Below, in pieces: positions 34,287-45,959 of a stretch of DNA of 64,000 bases. The stretch is taken from contig JAJOJL010000060.1 in NCBI GenBank assembly GCA_021208645.1, positions 1 to 64,000 on the forward strand, in the 5' to 3' direction. Numbering within the stretch: the first letter of the stretch is position 1; the number at the start of each line of letters is the position of its first letter. Below the pieces are notes generated by a model that saw only the letters and a list, made by a program, of their open reading frames with translations, ran no database searches and was not told the origin of the DNA. Both the position numbers and the translations under genes were made by a program. Source of the DNA: Bacillus sp. (in: firmicutes). Lineage in GTDB: Bacteria; Bacillota; Bacilli; Bacillales; Salisediminibacteriaceae.

Positions 34287-37200
34287 TTGCGTAGGAGACA
34301 TAAACGAGTTTTGCGAAAGGGATTCATCTACATCATGATCTTTCTACTAACTTTTTCATCCTTTCTTCCTGGTGTAGTCGGTGCTGAAAACAATGGCATC
34401 GTAGATTTACAGGTGAAGGATGAAGAACTAGAGAAAGAAAGGGAACAACAATTTTTTCAGGCAGAAGCAGACGCAGGAAGTGGTTATGAAGATGAAGGAG
34501 ATTTAGTTTCTATCTTAACTGGCTTAGGCTGGGAAGAACCTGATTTTGACACGAATAAATCAGGATCTGAAAACGCTTCTCAGGAAAAGGTAGAGTCGGA
34601 GATTTACGAAGCCCTCAAAAAATCGGAGGAAGTAGACGTAATTATTCGTGTGAGAGATACGTCCAGAAGCCTCTCTAACGAAGAGGTGTTTCAACGTGCG
34701 AGGGGGCAACAGAACCGCACGGAACGACTTCGGTTTGTCCAAGAGCAACTGCAAACAAGAGCAGAAGCATCGCAAAAAGGGTTAATAACTGCCCTTGAAG
34801 CTTTAGAATCGAAGGGACAAGGGAAGCAAAACGAAGCATTCTGGATTATTAACGGGGTTTCGGCAACCGTAACGGAAGCAGGGTTAAAGGAACTTGCCGA
34901 GCGGGACGATATTGAACGAATTACACTTGATAGACTGCTAGAATTACCAGAAATCACCGAAGATGACTCGAAACCTCGTCTCCCGGAATGGGGACTGGAA
35001 AAGATTTTTGCGCCACAAGTGTGGGGGGAATATGGTCTTAAAGGTGAAGGCATTGTAGTCGGAATTATGGATACAGGTGTAGACGCCAATCACGAAGCAT
35101 TACGACATAATTATCGTGGAAAAGATGGGGACCACACGTATTCATGGATTGATGTGTCTGGACAAGGTTACGGCACGCCTGCCGATGGCCACGGACATGG
35201 TACCCATGTAGCTGGTTCTGCCGTTGGAGGTGGACAAGGGGAACCGATTGGGGTTGCTCCTGAGGCAGAGTGGATTGCAGCGAAAATCTTTACCGATGGA
35301 GGGTCTGCAACTACGTCAGGGATTCACCAAGCATTTGAGTGGTTCATGGCCCCTGGTGGAGATCCAGAAAAAGCACCACACGTTGTCAATAACTCGTGGG
35401 GAAATGCAAACACGTACAATGAAGAATTTTATGATGGAGTACAAGCATGGGTGTCCGCAGGGATATTCCCGTTGTTTGCGGCAGGTAATAGTGGGCCAGG
35501 AGCACAAACGATTGGTTCACCAGCTAGTTTCCCAGATTCCTTTGCTGTTGGGGCAACGGATGTGAACGACTATATTGCTAGCTTTTCCAGCCGTGGTCCG
35601 GTTTATTGGCCAAATGAAGCGGGCGAGCAGGTTCGTTACCTCAAGCCGGAAGTTTCGGCTCCAGGGCATCAAATTTATTCTGCCTGGCCAGAAGCGTTAG
35701 GTCGTGGAAAATATCATACGATCAGTGGTACATCGATGGCAACACCACATGTGGCAGGTGCCATTGCGTTAATTTTGCAGGCAAATCCTAATTTGAATTT
35801 AGATGATGTAGCTGATTTATTGGAAAGCACTGCCAGAGTGGAGCCTCATATGGGCTCTGTACCGAACGATCTGTATGGGTACGGTATCATTAATGTTTTC
35901 CAAGCAGTCACAGAGGCAGCTTATGCAGGGGAATTGGCTGGATCAGTCGTTAATAGTGACGGGGAAGCCATTTCCGCAGCAACAATTGATATTCCTGCCC
36001 TGTCGATCGAGCATAAAGTTGGTGAGGATGGGGAATTTACCTTCCGTGTTCGTGAGGGTACGTATGATGTGGTCGTTTCGGCATTCGGCTATGTGCCAGT
36101 GACGAAAACAGTAGAAGTGAGTCAAGGGCAAACGACTTTGGAAACGTTCGTATTATCTTCTGCAGCACGTCATTCCTTGACAGGGTCCGTAGTGAACGAG
36201 AATGGTAATGCCGTGCCATTTGCCTTTATTCGCGTAAAAGATACGCCACTTCCAACAGTTCGTACCAATCCACAAGGAAGTTTTGAAATTGCTGATCTCC
36301 CTGAAGGATCTTACTCCTTGTATGTAAGCGGGGAAGGGATTGCTGGAAAAGAGCTAGATGTGATGGTAGATGGTAATAAACAAGTTACCATCCAGGTGCA
36401 AACGGCGACAGCAACAGCAAATGCCGATTGGCGAACGGCCAATAACAACATGAGCAGAAACGCTATTTCCGCCAATGCCATTGATGGGGAAAAATTAGCG
36501 GAGGCTTGGCGCTATACAAATGGCAATAAGGGGCATATCCTTTTCTCCACGCCAGCCATAGATGATGGGAAGGTCGTTTTTGTTACAGACAGGGGCTGGG
36601 TGACGGCATTACACAGTAGCAGCGGGGAAGAAGTGTGGAGCATCCGGCTAGGGAATTCGAATCGTACCTCGCCAACGATAGAATCAGGTGTGGTGTATTT
36701 GTCAGGCGGTGATGACCGTCATGTTTACGCCTTAGATTTAGGGACAGGGCGGATGCTGTGGAGTGTGGACGTTGGTTCACCTGCTATTTATGAATCCCCA
36801 CTCTATGAGAACGGCACCGTTTATGTGAGTTCCGGGTTGACGGAAAATGCCAAAGTAACTGCCATTGAAGCAGCAACTGGCTCGGTCAAGTGGACGAAGG
36901 AGCTAGGAGGCCCATCCTTCTTCGGAGGTAGTATCGGTGATGGCATGATGTTTATCGGTACGTATGACAACCGTACGTTTAGGGCCCTTGATTTATGGAA
37001 TAATGGCGCGGTCGTTTGGGAGAGGACATTAGAAGACGAAGGGTTTGCCTCAAGGCCAGTTTATGTGGATGGCGTCGTGTATGCGGCCAGTACGAATTTT
37101 TCCACAGAACGGGGAACGCTGTTTGCCTTTGATGCGCAGAGGGGGGGACATCCTATGGCAAAATAACGGTATTGGTGACACACAAGCAGGATCACCTGTT

Positions 37201-40200
37201 GTGTACGAAAACATTGTTGCGATGGGGTCTGCATCGCAGCCAGTTGTCCGCGCTTTCGATCGAGAAACGGGCAGTCTGGTTTGGGAAAACAGTACGATTG
37301 GCTTCACCCTTCATAACGGAACGGTGACGGCCGATGGGACGTTGTATGTGAGTAACACGAACGGTGTCCTGTACGGTTTAGATATTTTAACGGGAGAAAT
37401 CCGTTATGAATTTACGTTAAACGACTATAGTACGGGAGGTCTTCCTGTTACTTCAGGCAAGATCATTGTACCAACACGGACGACGGTCCATGTTTTTGAA
37501 TCGCCAGGTGTGTTATCAGGGACTATGACAACTTCGGCTGGAGAGCCAGTGGAAGGCTATGCAGTCGTGTTGGAGACGGGGGAAAAAGTGTATGCTGAAG
37601 CAGACGGCAGCTTCCGTCTGACACATGATCCAGGTGACTATACGGTGCAGGTTGGAAAGTATGGTTTGAAACAACAAGCGGTTAACGTTACGTTTGTGTC
37701 TGGTTATGAGCAAGAAGAGACCTTTGCATTAGAAGCGGCAGAGGAAGGTAGCTTAGAGATTACAGTCTTGGATAATCGGTCAGGCAGTGCTCTTGGAAAT
37801 GCGGAAGTATCCCTTGCAGATACGCCGCTGGAAGGCGTGACCAATGAGGACGGTGTTTTCTTCGTCGATGCTGTTTATGAAGGGGAATATGAACTGACTG
37901 TTTCTCATACGGGCTATGTGTCGAAAACAACGGTCGTTACGGTGGAAGCAGGGGAACTAGCTAACATGACAGTTGCTCTTCAACCAATTGATATTGCCGT
38001 TTTAAATGATTATCAGTCGGAAATGACAACGATTTTAAACGTCAATGGCTATACGGCAGAGGAACGGGATTGGGATGTAATCGATGATTTAGGGCAATAT
38101 GAGATTTTACTCCTGAATGGTGCCTATGGCTCTGGGGGCTGGCGGCCAGATGAAACGTTGTTTAAAAATATGGTTGCGGCTGCGAACGATCACGATGTGG
38201 ATATTGTATTCGTAGACGCATGGGGGTCAAACTACGGATCTGTTCGTCATCTGACGCAGTTCATGCACGACCCAGCCTTAATTGCCCATCATTATGGTAC
38301 GGGACAAGTCCGCTTGCAAGTAGACGAAGAGCATCCAATTTTGGATGGCTTTAGTAAAGGTGATCGCGTCACTTTATATACAAGAAATGGTGACTTCGCC
38401 TGGTTTAACAACTATTCTGGTCGTCATTTGGCGACGGTGGGAAGTACGACACAAGGATTTGTTGGGACTGGTGTGGCGTATAAAGCCGTTTCAGAAAACA
38501 GTGCCCATTTACTCTTGGCAAGTCATGCGGCGGCACCATGGATTTCGCCATTGCAAGGCTGGCTGCCGGCACATCAAACGGTTTTCTTTAATGGTATCGA
38601 CTTTTTACTGGACAGTCAGTTTGGTAAGTTAACAGGTACGGTTGTAAATGAAGCGGGCGCTGCGGTGGAAGCAAGCTTCGAGATTTTAGAAACGGGAGTT
38701 ACGTTTGATTCGGAAGTGGATGGTGATGATTCTTCGTTCCAAGTTTTCCATGACGAAGGGACTTACACATTAGAAGTTCGTGCCTCTGGTTATGATGTGG
38801 AAACGTACGAAGTGACGTTTACCCATGGGTCACCAACGGAGTTGGATGTGGTCATTTCAGGAAGTTCTGCAGGTGCCATCTCTGGTGTGGTTGTCAACGG
38901 TTTAACGAACCAACAGATGCCTGATGTGAATGTAACCCTCTATGATGAAGAGGGAGAAGTGGTAGACGAAGCCGTGACTGGATCCAATGGGCGGTTTACG
39001 TTTGCTGATTTAACGGGTGAAGTGTATACGTTGTCGTTTGAAAAAGACGGCTTTATCGCTGAAACGAGAGAAGTAGATTTAACTCGCCACAATGGAGAAT
39101 TAACGGTAGCGATGAATCCTGTTCCGCGGATGGCGGTCGTTGGGGATTACTCTATATCTGGTAGAAATTTCCGAGCGGTTTTTGCAGAGTTGGGAGTAGA
39201 TGTAGACGGGCTTAACATTTCTCAAGCTATTGATAATATGACGGAATACGATGTTATTTTTATCAATGAAGTTAGTTTGACTGCAGATCGCAACCGGATT
39301 GGCGAGATGATAGAGGTTGCTGATGGGCATGGGACGAGTCTTGTGTTTGGGGATTCATACGGAATCTCTGCAGGTCTTAACCAGTTGATATTGCAACGGG
39401 GAGACCCTGCTTCAAGAACGACCGTCTTAGATACTACCTCTGCTGCCGGTTACATTGTACTAGAGGAGCATCCGATTTTTGGCGGAAGAGATGTTGGAGA
39501 GTTCATTGAGTTACTTGTCCCTTCCAATAGTAGAGTTGCTCACTTTGCTGGTTACAGCGGTTATTCATTGGCGGAAATTACTCACGAGGCTCGAGATGAA
39601 GCCCATGGAATTGGGGTTGCCTTTAAACCGCGGACAGGCAGTAGTGTGGAAGTGTTGTTAGGGGGACACGGCTTCTCCTTTAACCATCACAAAGACCATT
39701 ACACAGACGAAGCATTGGAGATGCTCGTTCAAACGATGGTTTGGGCGGCAAATGCGAGATTCAACACGATTGAAGGAACGGTGACAGATGAAGATGGTAA
39801 TCCACTGTTAGCGGATATTGAAGTAGTGGGTGAACCGTTCAGTGCTGTAACTGACCTGGAGACAGGTGCTTTCTCCATCGCCATTAAAGATGGGGACTAT
39901 GAAATTGAGGTCAGTGCATACGGTTACGATACAGTAACGGCTGCCGTAACTGTTGATAGCGATGTGGAACCAATAGCCATCCCGATGCCAGTAGATGCTA
40001 CGGTTGGTTCCATTTCAGGAATCATTGTAAGTGAGTTGGATGGGTCGGCAATTGAAGGCGCCCATGTGGATCTGATTGGTGTTCCTCGTGAGGCTTTTAC
40101 TGAACAGGGACGCTTTGAACTGACCCGAATCATGCCGGGGACGTATGAGTTGCTGATCAATGCAGATGGGTATGTGCAAAAACGTCTAAGTGTAGAGGTA

Positions 40201-43200
40201 GGGGAAAACGAGGAGCTGAACTTGCCACTAGAAATGAAACCGTCGCCGACGATTGGTGTTATTGTTGATGCCACATCTTCTAGTGCAGTGACGCTCGATG
40301 AATATTTAACGGAAAGAGGTTACATCGTAGAGCATTTCTTCTATGATGAAACGGACAGATTAAATGAAATCGATGTAGTGATTGCCAACTCTGATTTTAA
40401 CAATAGTTTAATTCCAGAAAAAGAAGTATTTGCGAAGTTCTTAAAGGAATTAGATGTTTCGAGAACACCGGTAATTTGGACAGGGCAGCATGGAGGCAGA
40501 GGGAGTATCCGATTCCTTCAAGAGTATGAGGGAGATCCAGCGATTGCCTTTGGTGGAAGCGGTCAAGGGATGCAAGGAAAAGTGCTGACCGATCATCCAT
40601 TAGTGGAAGGTTTAGACGTTGGTGAGCAATTTGCTATACCAGCGGCGTCTAATTTCTATTATGTCTTTGATGACTATTCTGGTGAAACGATTGCAGATGT
40701 TTTGGATGCTAATGATGAACGAATTGGAAGCATGGTTGCCTATAAAGGGCGAACGATTGATTCTGTGGAAATTCTCTTGTCAAACATGACATTCAGTCAT
40801 TCGTGGCATCCTGGGAACGAAGCTGTCTTCGATGAACAGCGGGAACGAATTTTTAACAATGCGATCCTTTGGGCATTAGAGGTGGAAGAAGCCCTCGTTG
40901 GTGAGTTGCACGGGGCGCTTGTGAATGACCAAGATTTAGCAGTACAAGGGGAAATTTACATCCATGAAACGGGCCGGACGATTGAAACGAACGAGCAAGG
41001 TGAATTCTACTTAGGCTTAGCCACAGGTGAGTATGAATTAACCATAACTGCTTTCGGTCATGAGGAAAAAACCGTGTCGTTCACGATGGAAAACGGGGTA
41101 AGACTCGATGAAACGATCGTGTTAACATCGGAAGCTGCTGGTATTGTAAACGGTACAGTTGTGAATACGTCGGGAGAAGCTATATCAGGTGCGGCAGTCC
41201 AGTTTATTGGCACACCAGTTACGGCAACGTCCGATGAGGCAGGGGAATTTAGAGTGTCCTTACCTGCTGACAGTTATGATGTAAGGGTAACAGCATCTGG
41301 TTTTTCACCTGAAGTTGTGTCGGTGGAGGTTATAGCTGGTGCGGAGACCGATGTGACGATCGCCATGTCCGAGTCGGAGGCCGTCGCTGTGTTAGCAACG
41401 TCGTTGCAAGGGAACCGAATTGTGAATTTGCTGGCGGAAGACGGCTATGAAGCGACGTTATATGTGAATTCCAACTTTGAAGAGTTGCAAGAAAATCTCG
41501 GAGATTACGCGTTGGTGATTTTCAACGATCGACATACGAGTATGAACCAAGATTTATTTAAGGAGTTTGTGGATAGGGCAGATGAAACAAATACGAGTAT
41601 CATCTTCCCAAGCCAATTTGCTAGTGGTACGATTCGCGACTTGGCAAGCTTTTATGGGGATCCAGAGTCTGTGACCCAAGGATTCGTTCCAAGTGCTGTG
41701 CAAGTAACGGTAAATGAAGAACATCCGATATTCCGTGGTTTCCAAGTCGGGGAAGAGATTGAAATCCTCAACAACGGAACGAGCAACCAACAGTACGCGT
41801 TTTACACGGGCTACAGTGGTGAGACAATTGGTCAGCTGGCTCATGTGGATCAAGGCATTTTAGGTGATGGCGTGGGCTATGCATTCCGTACGGCCACTAG
41901 CGTCCATGTATTGTTAGGGGGCTTTGCTGCTAGCACGTATGGTCATCCTGAAGCTCGCTGGACCGAGGATGGCAAGCAACTTTACCTTAACGCCGTCGAT
42001 TGGGCCATTTCCGCAAGTCTTGGAGAAATTACCGGTACTGTGACGGATGAGGCAGGAGAAACTGTAAGTGGTGCTAGAGTGAAGATTCTCGAAAATGGGA
42101 TGGAAACCTCGACAAATGCCAATGGACAGTTCAGGTTTGGTATTGGGGAAGGAACGTACACACTTGAAGTTTCGGCGAGGGGATACGAAACACAGGAGCA
42201 AGAAGTGACGTTGGAAAATGTAGGAGATACTGTTGAGGTGCTGTTTGAATTAGTTGCCTTGGAAGGTTCCACGTTATCCGGTGAAATCACCAATGCCGAT
42301 GGGGATAAGCTCGCTGGGGCAAAGGTTACCCTTGTTTTTCTAGAAGATAATCGGGTAATCGAGGAAGTTGTTACAGAAGAAGATGGTCGCTATGAATTCA
42401 CCGACCTTTGGGATGGTTCCTATGCGTTGACAGTAGAGCGAAGCGGCTATGTAAGTGAGACGTTGGATGTACTGATTGAAGGAGAAGATGTGGTAGTTGA
42501 TGTTCAGTTGCACGCGTATGACCTTGCAGTTATCGGTGATGTGAACGGTGCCCTTGCTGAATTCCTAGTTGCAAACGAATTGTTTGCAGAGGAGCGAGGT
42601 TGGGATGTGGCAGATGATTTATCTGGCTATCGTATGATTATCGTTAACACGAACCGAGGGTCAGAGGGAGAATTGACGGCATTGGTTGATGCGGCCGACG
42701 AAGCAGAAATAAGCTTAGTGTTCCTTGGCACGTATGGAGTCACAGGGGGATCAATTCCGTTGTATGGTAAGGCGTTCGGGTCCCCTGTGTTAAAGGATCA
42801 TGGTTATAATGAAGGGTCTGTTTATGTGAAGGCTAATGGTGAACACCCAATCTTTGACGCCTTTGATGAGGAGATGATCCGCGTTCACAGCTCCATGAGT
42901 CCATTTGCAGCTTTTGAAGGGATGCCAGGCACGGTAATAGGAGAGATAGCTGTCGATGATCGTGTTAGAGGAGAAGGTATCGCTTATGCGTTTAAGGGCG
43001 TGGGCCATGTTCACCTCTTCTTATCTAGTTTTGCCGTAACAAATATGATTGGACCTGACTACGGCTGGACGGCCGATGGGAAAAAATTATTTGTGGAAGC
43101 ATTACGATGGGCCATGGAAGCAGAGCAAGCAGTACCTTCCACACCTGTCTGGGATGAAGAGCAAATTAGAACGTCAGATAAGCCTGTCTCGGTTACTGGA

Positions 43201-43434
43201 ACTGCTGAATTACAAACGACTGTGCATATTTACAGGGTACAGGGCAGAAACCGCACCTTGCTAGAAACAGTAACTACTAAAGCAGACGGAACCTTTGAAG
43301 CTAGTATCGATTTAGATAATGGTAACTATTTCTTAGTAGCAGAGGCGGAGAACTTTGCTGGCGTATCAGAGGAATCTGATCGACTGCGGGTAATTGTAAC
43401 AACCGAAAGACCAGTTCCGCCAGGAAGACGATAA
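34287..43434 (+). pseudogene. giant secreted subtilisin-family multidomain protein (~3050 aa), one frameshift
   Basis: Two track ORFs join if one G is removed from the G7 run at ~37140 (...FDAQRGDILWQNNG...). TTG 34287 is the likely start, 9 nt after AAAGGAGG; the track GTG at 34278 abuts the site. Order: signal peptide (IYIMIFLLTFSSFLPGVVGA), I9-like prodomain, S8 catalytic domain (MDTGVDANHEAL, HGHGTHVAGSA, SGTSMATPHVAGA), two CarboxypepD_reg domains, a PQQ-type beta-propeller, then five repeats of a ~377-aa unit. Each unit is a ThuA/glutaminase-like alpha/beta module with an EHPI..G motif plus two carboxypeptidase-regulatory beta domains. C-terminal beta domain, no LPXTG or SLH anchor. Confidence 0.85.
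37992..43120 (+). repeat. five-fold ~1.13-kb coding super-repeat inside the giant gene
   Basis: Module starts (aligned on the first beta strand, IAVLNDYQ, MAVVGDYS, IGVIVDAT, VAVLATSL, LAVIGDVN) fall near 37992, 39129, 40252, 41381 and 42522, a spacing of 1123-1141 bp. Conserved within each: an (E/D)HP(I/L)..G motif, a YSG motif and a C-terminal (L/V)..A..WA. Nucleotide identity between units is low, so duplication is old and selection keeps protein structure. Confidence 0.7.
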
Positions 43435-43443
43435 AAAAGCAAC

Positions 43444-43500
43444 CTGGTGGTGCCTCGGGTGGTGCCCGGGTGGTGCCTGTCACCACCCGGAATTTGTCGA
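43444..43500 (+). repeat. PAL-A with stacked left arms
   Basis: Three left arms in a row (CTGGTGGTGCCT, CGGGTGGTGCC, CCGGGTGGTGCC) precede one right arm and AATTTGTCGAT. Suggests slippage or nested insertion at the palindrome. Confidence 0.75.
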
Positions 43501-43507
43501 TAAGTGT

Positions 43508-43550
43508 GGGTGTCCTAGAAGTGGAATTATTCCCAATAGGACACCCTTTT
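43508..43550 (+). terminator. intrinsic terminator of the giant gene
   Basis: GGGTGTCCTA and TAGGACACCC (10-bp stem, loop 19-20 nt) followed by TTTT. It lies between two PAL-A copies and is independent of them. Confidence 0.7.
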
Positions 43551-43552
43551 CT

Positions 43553-43582
43553 GGTGCCTGTCACGACCCGAGATTTGTCGAA
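43553..43582 (+). repeat. PAL-A variant
   Basis: GGTGCCTGTCACGACCCGAG + ATTTGTCGAA; right arm mutated (CACGACCCG), foot preserved. Confidence 0.75.
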
Positions 43583-43946
43583 TGAAGGGAGTTGACTTTG
43601 TGTATTGTTGAGCATATGATGTATTCAATAAGGAAGGAATGTATTCGCTTGATAAATAATTGCTCCAGCTCCGATAGTCCCTTGAGTGGTTTCTTCCGAT
43701 TCTACTGCGTGTAGTTGCTTCAAATCTCTTAAATAAAGTCTTCTTTCAATTCTCCTTTTATCCTTTTCCAGTAAATTTCATGAGTTTTCTTATAGATGCT
43801 GTTTATTCAGAACTTCCTATCGATGTCCTCTGCAAAATTGTTTTATCCTGGCTAGATACGATTGAAAGAATAGCCCTCTTAAAATTACTCTTTTTTATAG
43901 GTCAGTATGAATTTATCAAATTAAAAATTAATAAGGAGAGAAAGCT
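43583..43946. other. spacer upstream of RAYT2
   Basis: About 360 bp, AT-rich. The 60-aa plus-strand track ORF at 43780 overlaps the RAYT2 ribosome binding site and has no features, so I do not call it. No palindrome. Confidence 0.35.
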
Positions 43947-44534
43947 ATGGGAAGAAATGTAAGACTATGGATTCCAACCAGTTATTATCATATTACCTGC
44001 AGGGGGAACCGGCGTGATGCTCTGTTTCTAGATAGAAAGGATTATATAACATTTTTTTATATCCTACGAAAACTTCACGAAAAATACCCCATCGAACTTG
44101 CCGCTTATTGCTTAATGACAAATCACTATCATTTACTTCTTCGATCCAATCAAAATGCCATGTCAAAAATTATGGGCTTGTTAAATAAGCGATATGCCAC
44201 TTACTTTAATATTAAATATCGTTTAACAGGCCATCTTTTTGAGAAACGCTTTTATGATAAGCATATTGGGACAGAATATGGAATGTTAGAGGTTAGTAAG
44301 TATATTCATATGAACCCTTTGGAAGCGAGTATTGTTTCCCAACTGGAGGACTATCGTTGGAGCAGTTTTTGTTCCTATATGGGGCTAGGTGCCATGTCAG
44401 ACCAACACCAGCTAGAAGTTCAACCCTATTTTAACTACCGGTTGCTAGATTACTTTCAAGGTACATTAGAAGAAAAACGAATGCAACTCCGGGAGTGGTG
44501 CCTGTCACCACCCGAAAATTGTCGGAAGGTCTAG
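43947..44534 (+). CDS. REP-associated tyrosine transposase RAYT2 (Y1/HUH, 195 aa)
   Basis: Second Y1 single-strand transposase. AAGGAGAG precedes ATG 43947. MGRNVRLWIPTSYYHITCRG opens the family pattern; HUH is NHYHLLL (His60, His62), and Tyr119 in KYIHMNPLEA is the probable nucleophile, the same numbering as RAYT1. It lacks the C-terminal HTH extension of RAYT1 and is clearly a different subgroup. The last ~15 codons (EWCLSPPENCRKV) are read through a PAL-A copy, and the stop lies just beyond it. Whether that tail is ancestral or the gene was truncated by the element is open. Confidence 0.88.
   Translation: MGRNVRLWIPTSYYHITCRGNRRDALFLDRKDYITFFYILRKLHEKYPIELAAYCLMTNHYHLLLRSNQNAMSKIMGLLNKRYATYFNIKYRLTGHLFEKRFYDKHIGTEYGMLEVSKYIHMNPLEASIVSQLEDYRWSSFCSYMGLGAMSDQHQLEVQPYFNYRLLDYFQGTLEEKRMQLREWCLSPPENCRKV
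44489..44526 (+). repeat. PAL-A inside the 3' end of RAYT2
   Basis: CCGGGAGTGGTGCCTGTCAC + CACCCGAAAATTGTCGGA. The repeat is translated as part of the transposase C-terminus. Confidence 0.85.
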
Positions 44535-44672
44535 ATGATATACTTGAGTGGGATTAATTAACACTAATTAATATAAGGATTTAATAATTACTTTTAGGAG
44601 CGCGTTTGACCTCTTTAATGGTAGTCTATAATAAATAATAGATTTAAAGTCAGAAGTAAAAGAGGTTAGCGT

Positions 44673-45870
44673 ATGCTCATACAATGTACGAAGAAAATGT
44701 TAGATGAACTGAAAAGGAAACCGGAAGAGCAGGTAGAGGAAGAAGCTCCACTTACCTCTTGGCATGCCAATATCATCACCTTGCAACGAAGAAAAACACT
44801 TGTCCTTGTCAATGATCAAAACCGCTATACGGTTGTTTTGCATGGTTTAAAGGCAAAAGATATTAAAAAAGCTAGATGATTTAATTGTCAGCGCCATTAA
44901 GGAAACGTTCAAAGCAGAAGGAATTAAAGACGAAGTAATAGAACAGTATATCCAGACAGCCGGAAAACTAACGTATACGAAAACAAAAGATAGGAAATTG
45001 GTCGCTCGGATGAATAAGGGAGCAGAGAATGCCCTATATTTCGAGGAGATGCTCGATTCATCGACCACCCATCAGCCAAACTTAAGTGTCTGGATCAGCA
45101 GTTTATTGGCAGGGGACGGTAAGAACAGTTATTTTAACCCGAACGAAGCTTTATATAAGGATTTAGAGGAAATGGCAGGGGAACCAGTCATTAGCACGAG
45201 AGCTTTCGACCTGCTCGTAACATTGCAACTGAACAAGTATCGAGTGTTTCGCAGAGTTATTGTGCCTGCGAGAATGACATTTGAACAGCTTCATGAAACA
45301 TTACAAATTGTGTTTGACTGGAAAGACTATCATCTTCATGAATTTTATATTTTTGGTGATGGTGATGGTGATGGTGATGTGGAAAAATCGAAGAACCCTG
45401 CAATGAAAAATCACCCTGCTTTTGATGAGGAGGGTCGTCAAGCAATCATGAATTTGGTAGGTGGGGATGAGGATTTCTTCGATTGGGAAGAAGATTGGAA
45501 TGTTGACAGTAAAGAAGTTAGTGGGGTTATGGGAGATATTCCTAAGAAACCTGATTATCACGTCAAGTTGTCCAATCTTCTACCTGCAAAGGTGAAGTAC
45601 ATTTATGACTTCGGTGACAATTGGGTACACAAAATCGAAGTGTTGAGAGAGGTGGAAGACTTCCCGCAAAATTATCCCCTGTGTGTGGATGGAGAAGGTG
45701 AGTCACCGCCCGAAGATGTGGGTGGGGAACGAGGGTATGAAGAATTTATGAAAGTCATAAGCGACACTAATCACCCAGATTATTTAAAGATGGCAACATG
45801 GAGCATGAGCCAAGGAAAATACGGCTTCGATCTAAGTCAGATAAATAAAAAGCTAAAGCTCAGATATTGA
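44673..45870 (+). pseudogene. DUF6933 / plasmid pRiA4b ORF3-like protein, frameshifted
   Basis: One 398-aa protein when one A is removed from the A6 run near 44865 (...KDIKKLDDLIVSAIKETF...). Residues ~1-130: DUF6933-like start (LIQCTKKMLDELKRKPEEQV, ITLQRRKTLVLVNDQNRYTV). Residues ~185-395: PRiA4_ORF3 fold (RVIVPARMTFEQLHETLQIV, DWKDYHLHEFYIF, YIYDFGDNWVHKIEV). Found in many phyla next to mobile elements; function unknown. Lies directly after RAYT2. It also carries an in-frame GGTGAT x4 microsatellite. Confidence 0.75.
45355..45378 (+). repeat. (GGTGAT)4 hexanucleotide repeat, in coding sequence
   Basis: Encodes GDGDGDGD in a surface loop between IFGDG and VEKSK. The period is a multiple of three, so copy-number change would not break the frame. 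Confidence 0.85.
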
Positions 45871-45876
45871 TTTCAT

Positions 45877-45959
45877 GGTGCCTGTCACGCCCCGAATTTT
45901 GTCACCTATCTACCCCAAAACCACCGAAATGTTTCGACATAAACCGGGTGGTGACAGGC
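45877..45959. repeat. inverted PAL-A pair that removes the next gene's N-terminus
   Basis: Plus copy 45877-45904 (GGTGCCTGTCACGCCCCG + AATTTTGTCA), 28-nt spacer, minus copy 45933-45959 (TTCGACATAAACCGGGTGG + TGACAGGC). The minus copy runs directly into ADP-ribosylglycohydrolase coding sequence. Confidence 0.75.

Noticed and set aside
43780-43962. Plus-strand 60-aa ORF overlapping the RAYT2 start
   Set aside because: Overlaps the RAYT2 Shine-Dalgarno and start codon in another frame; no features.
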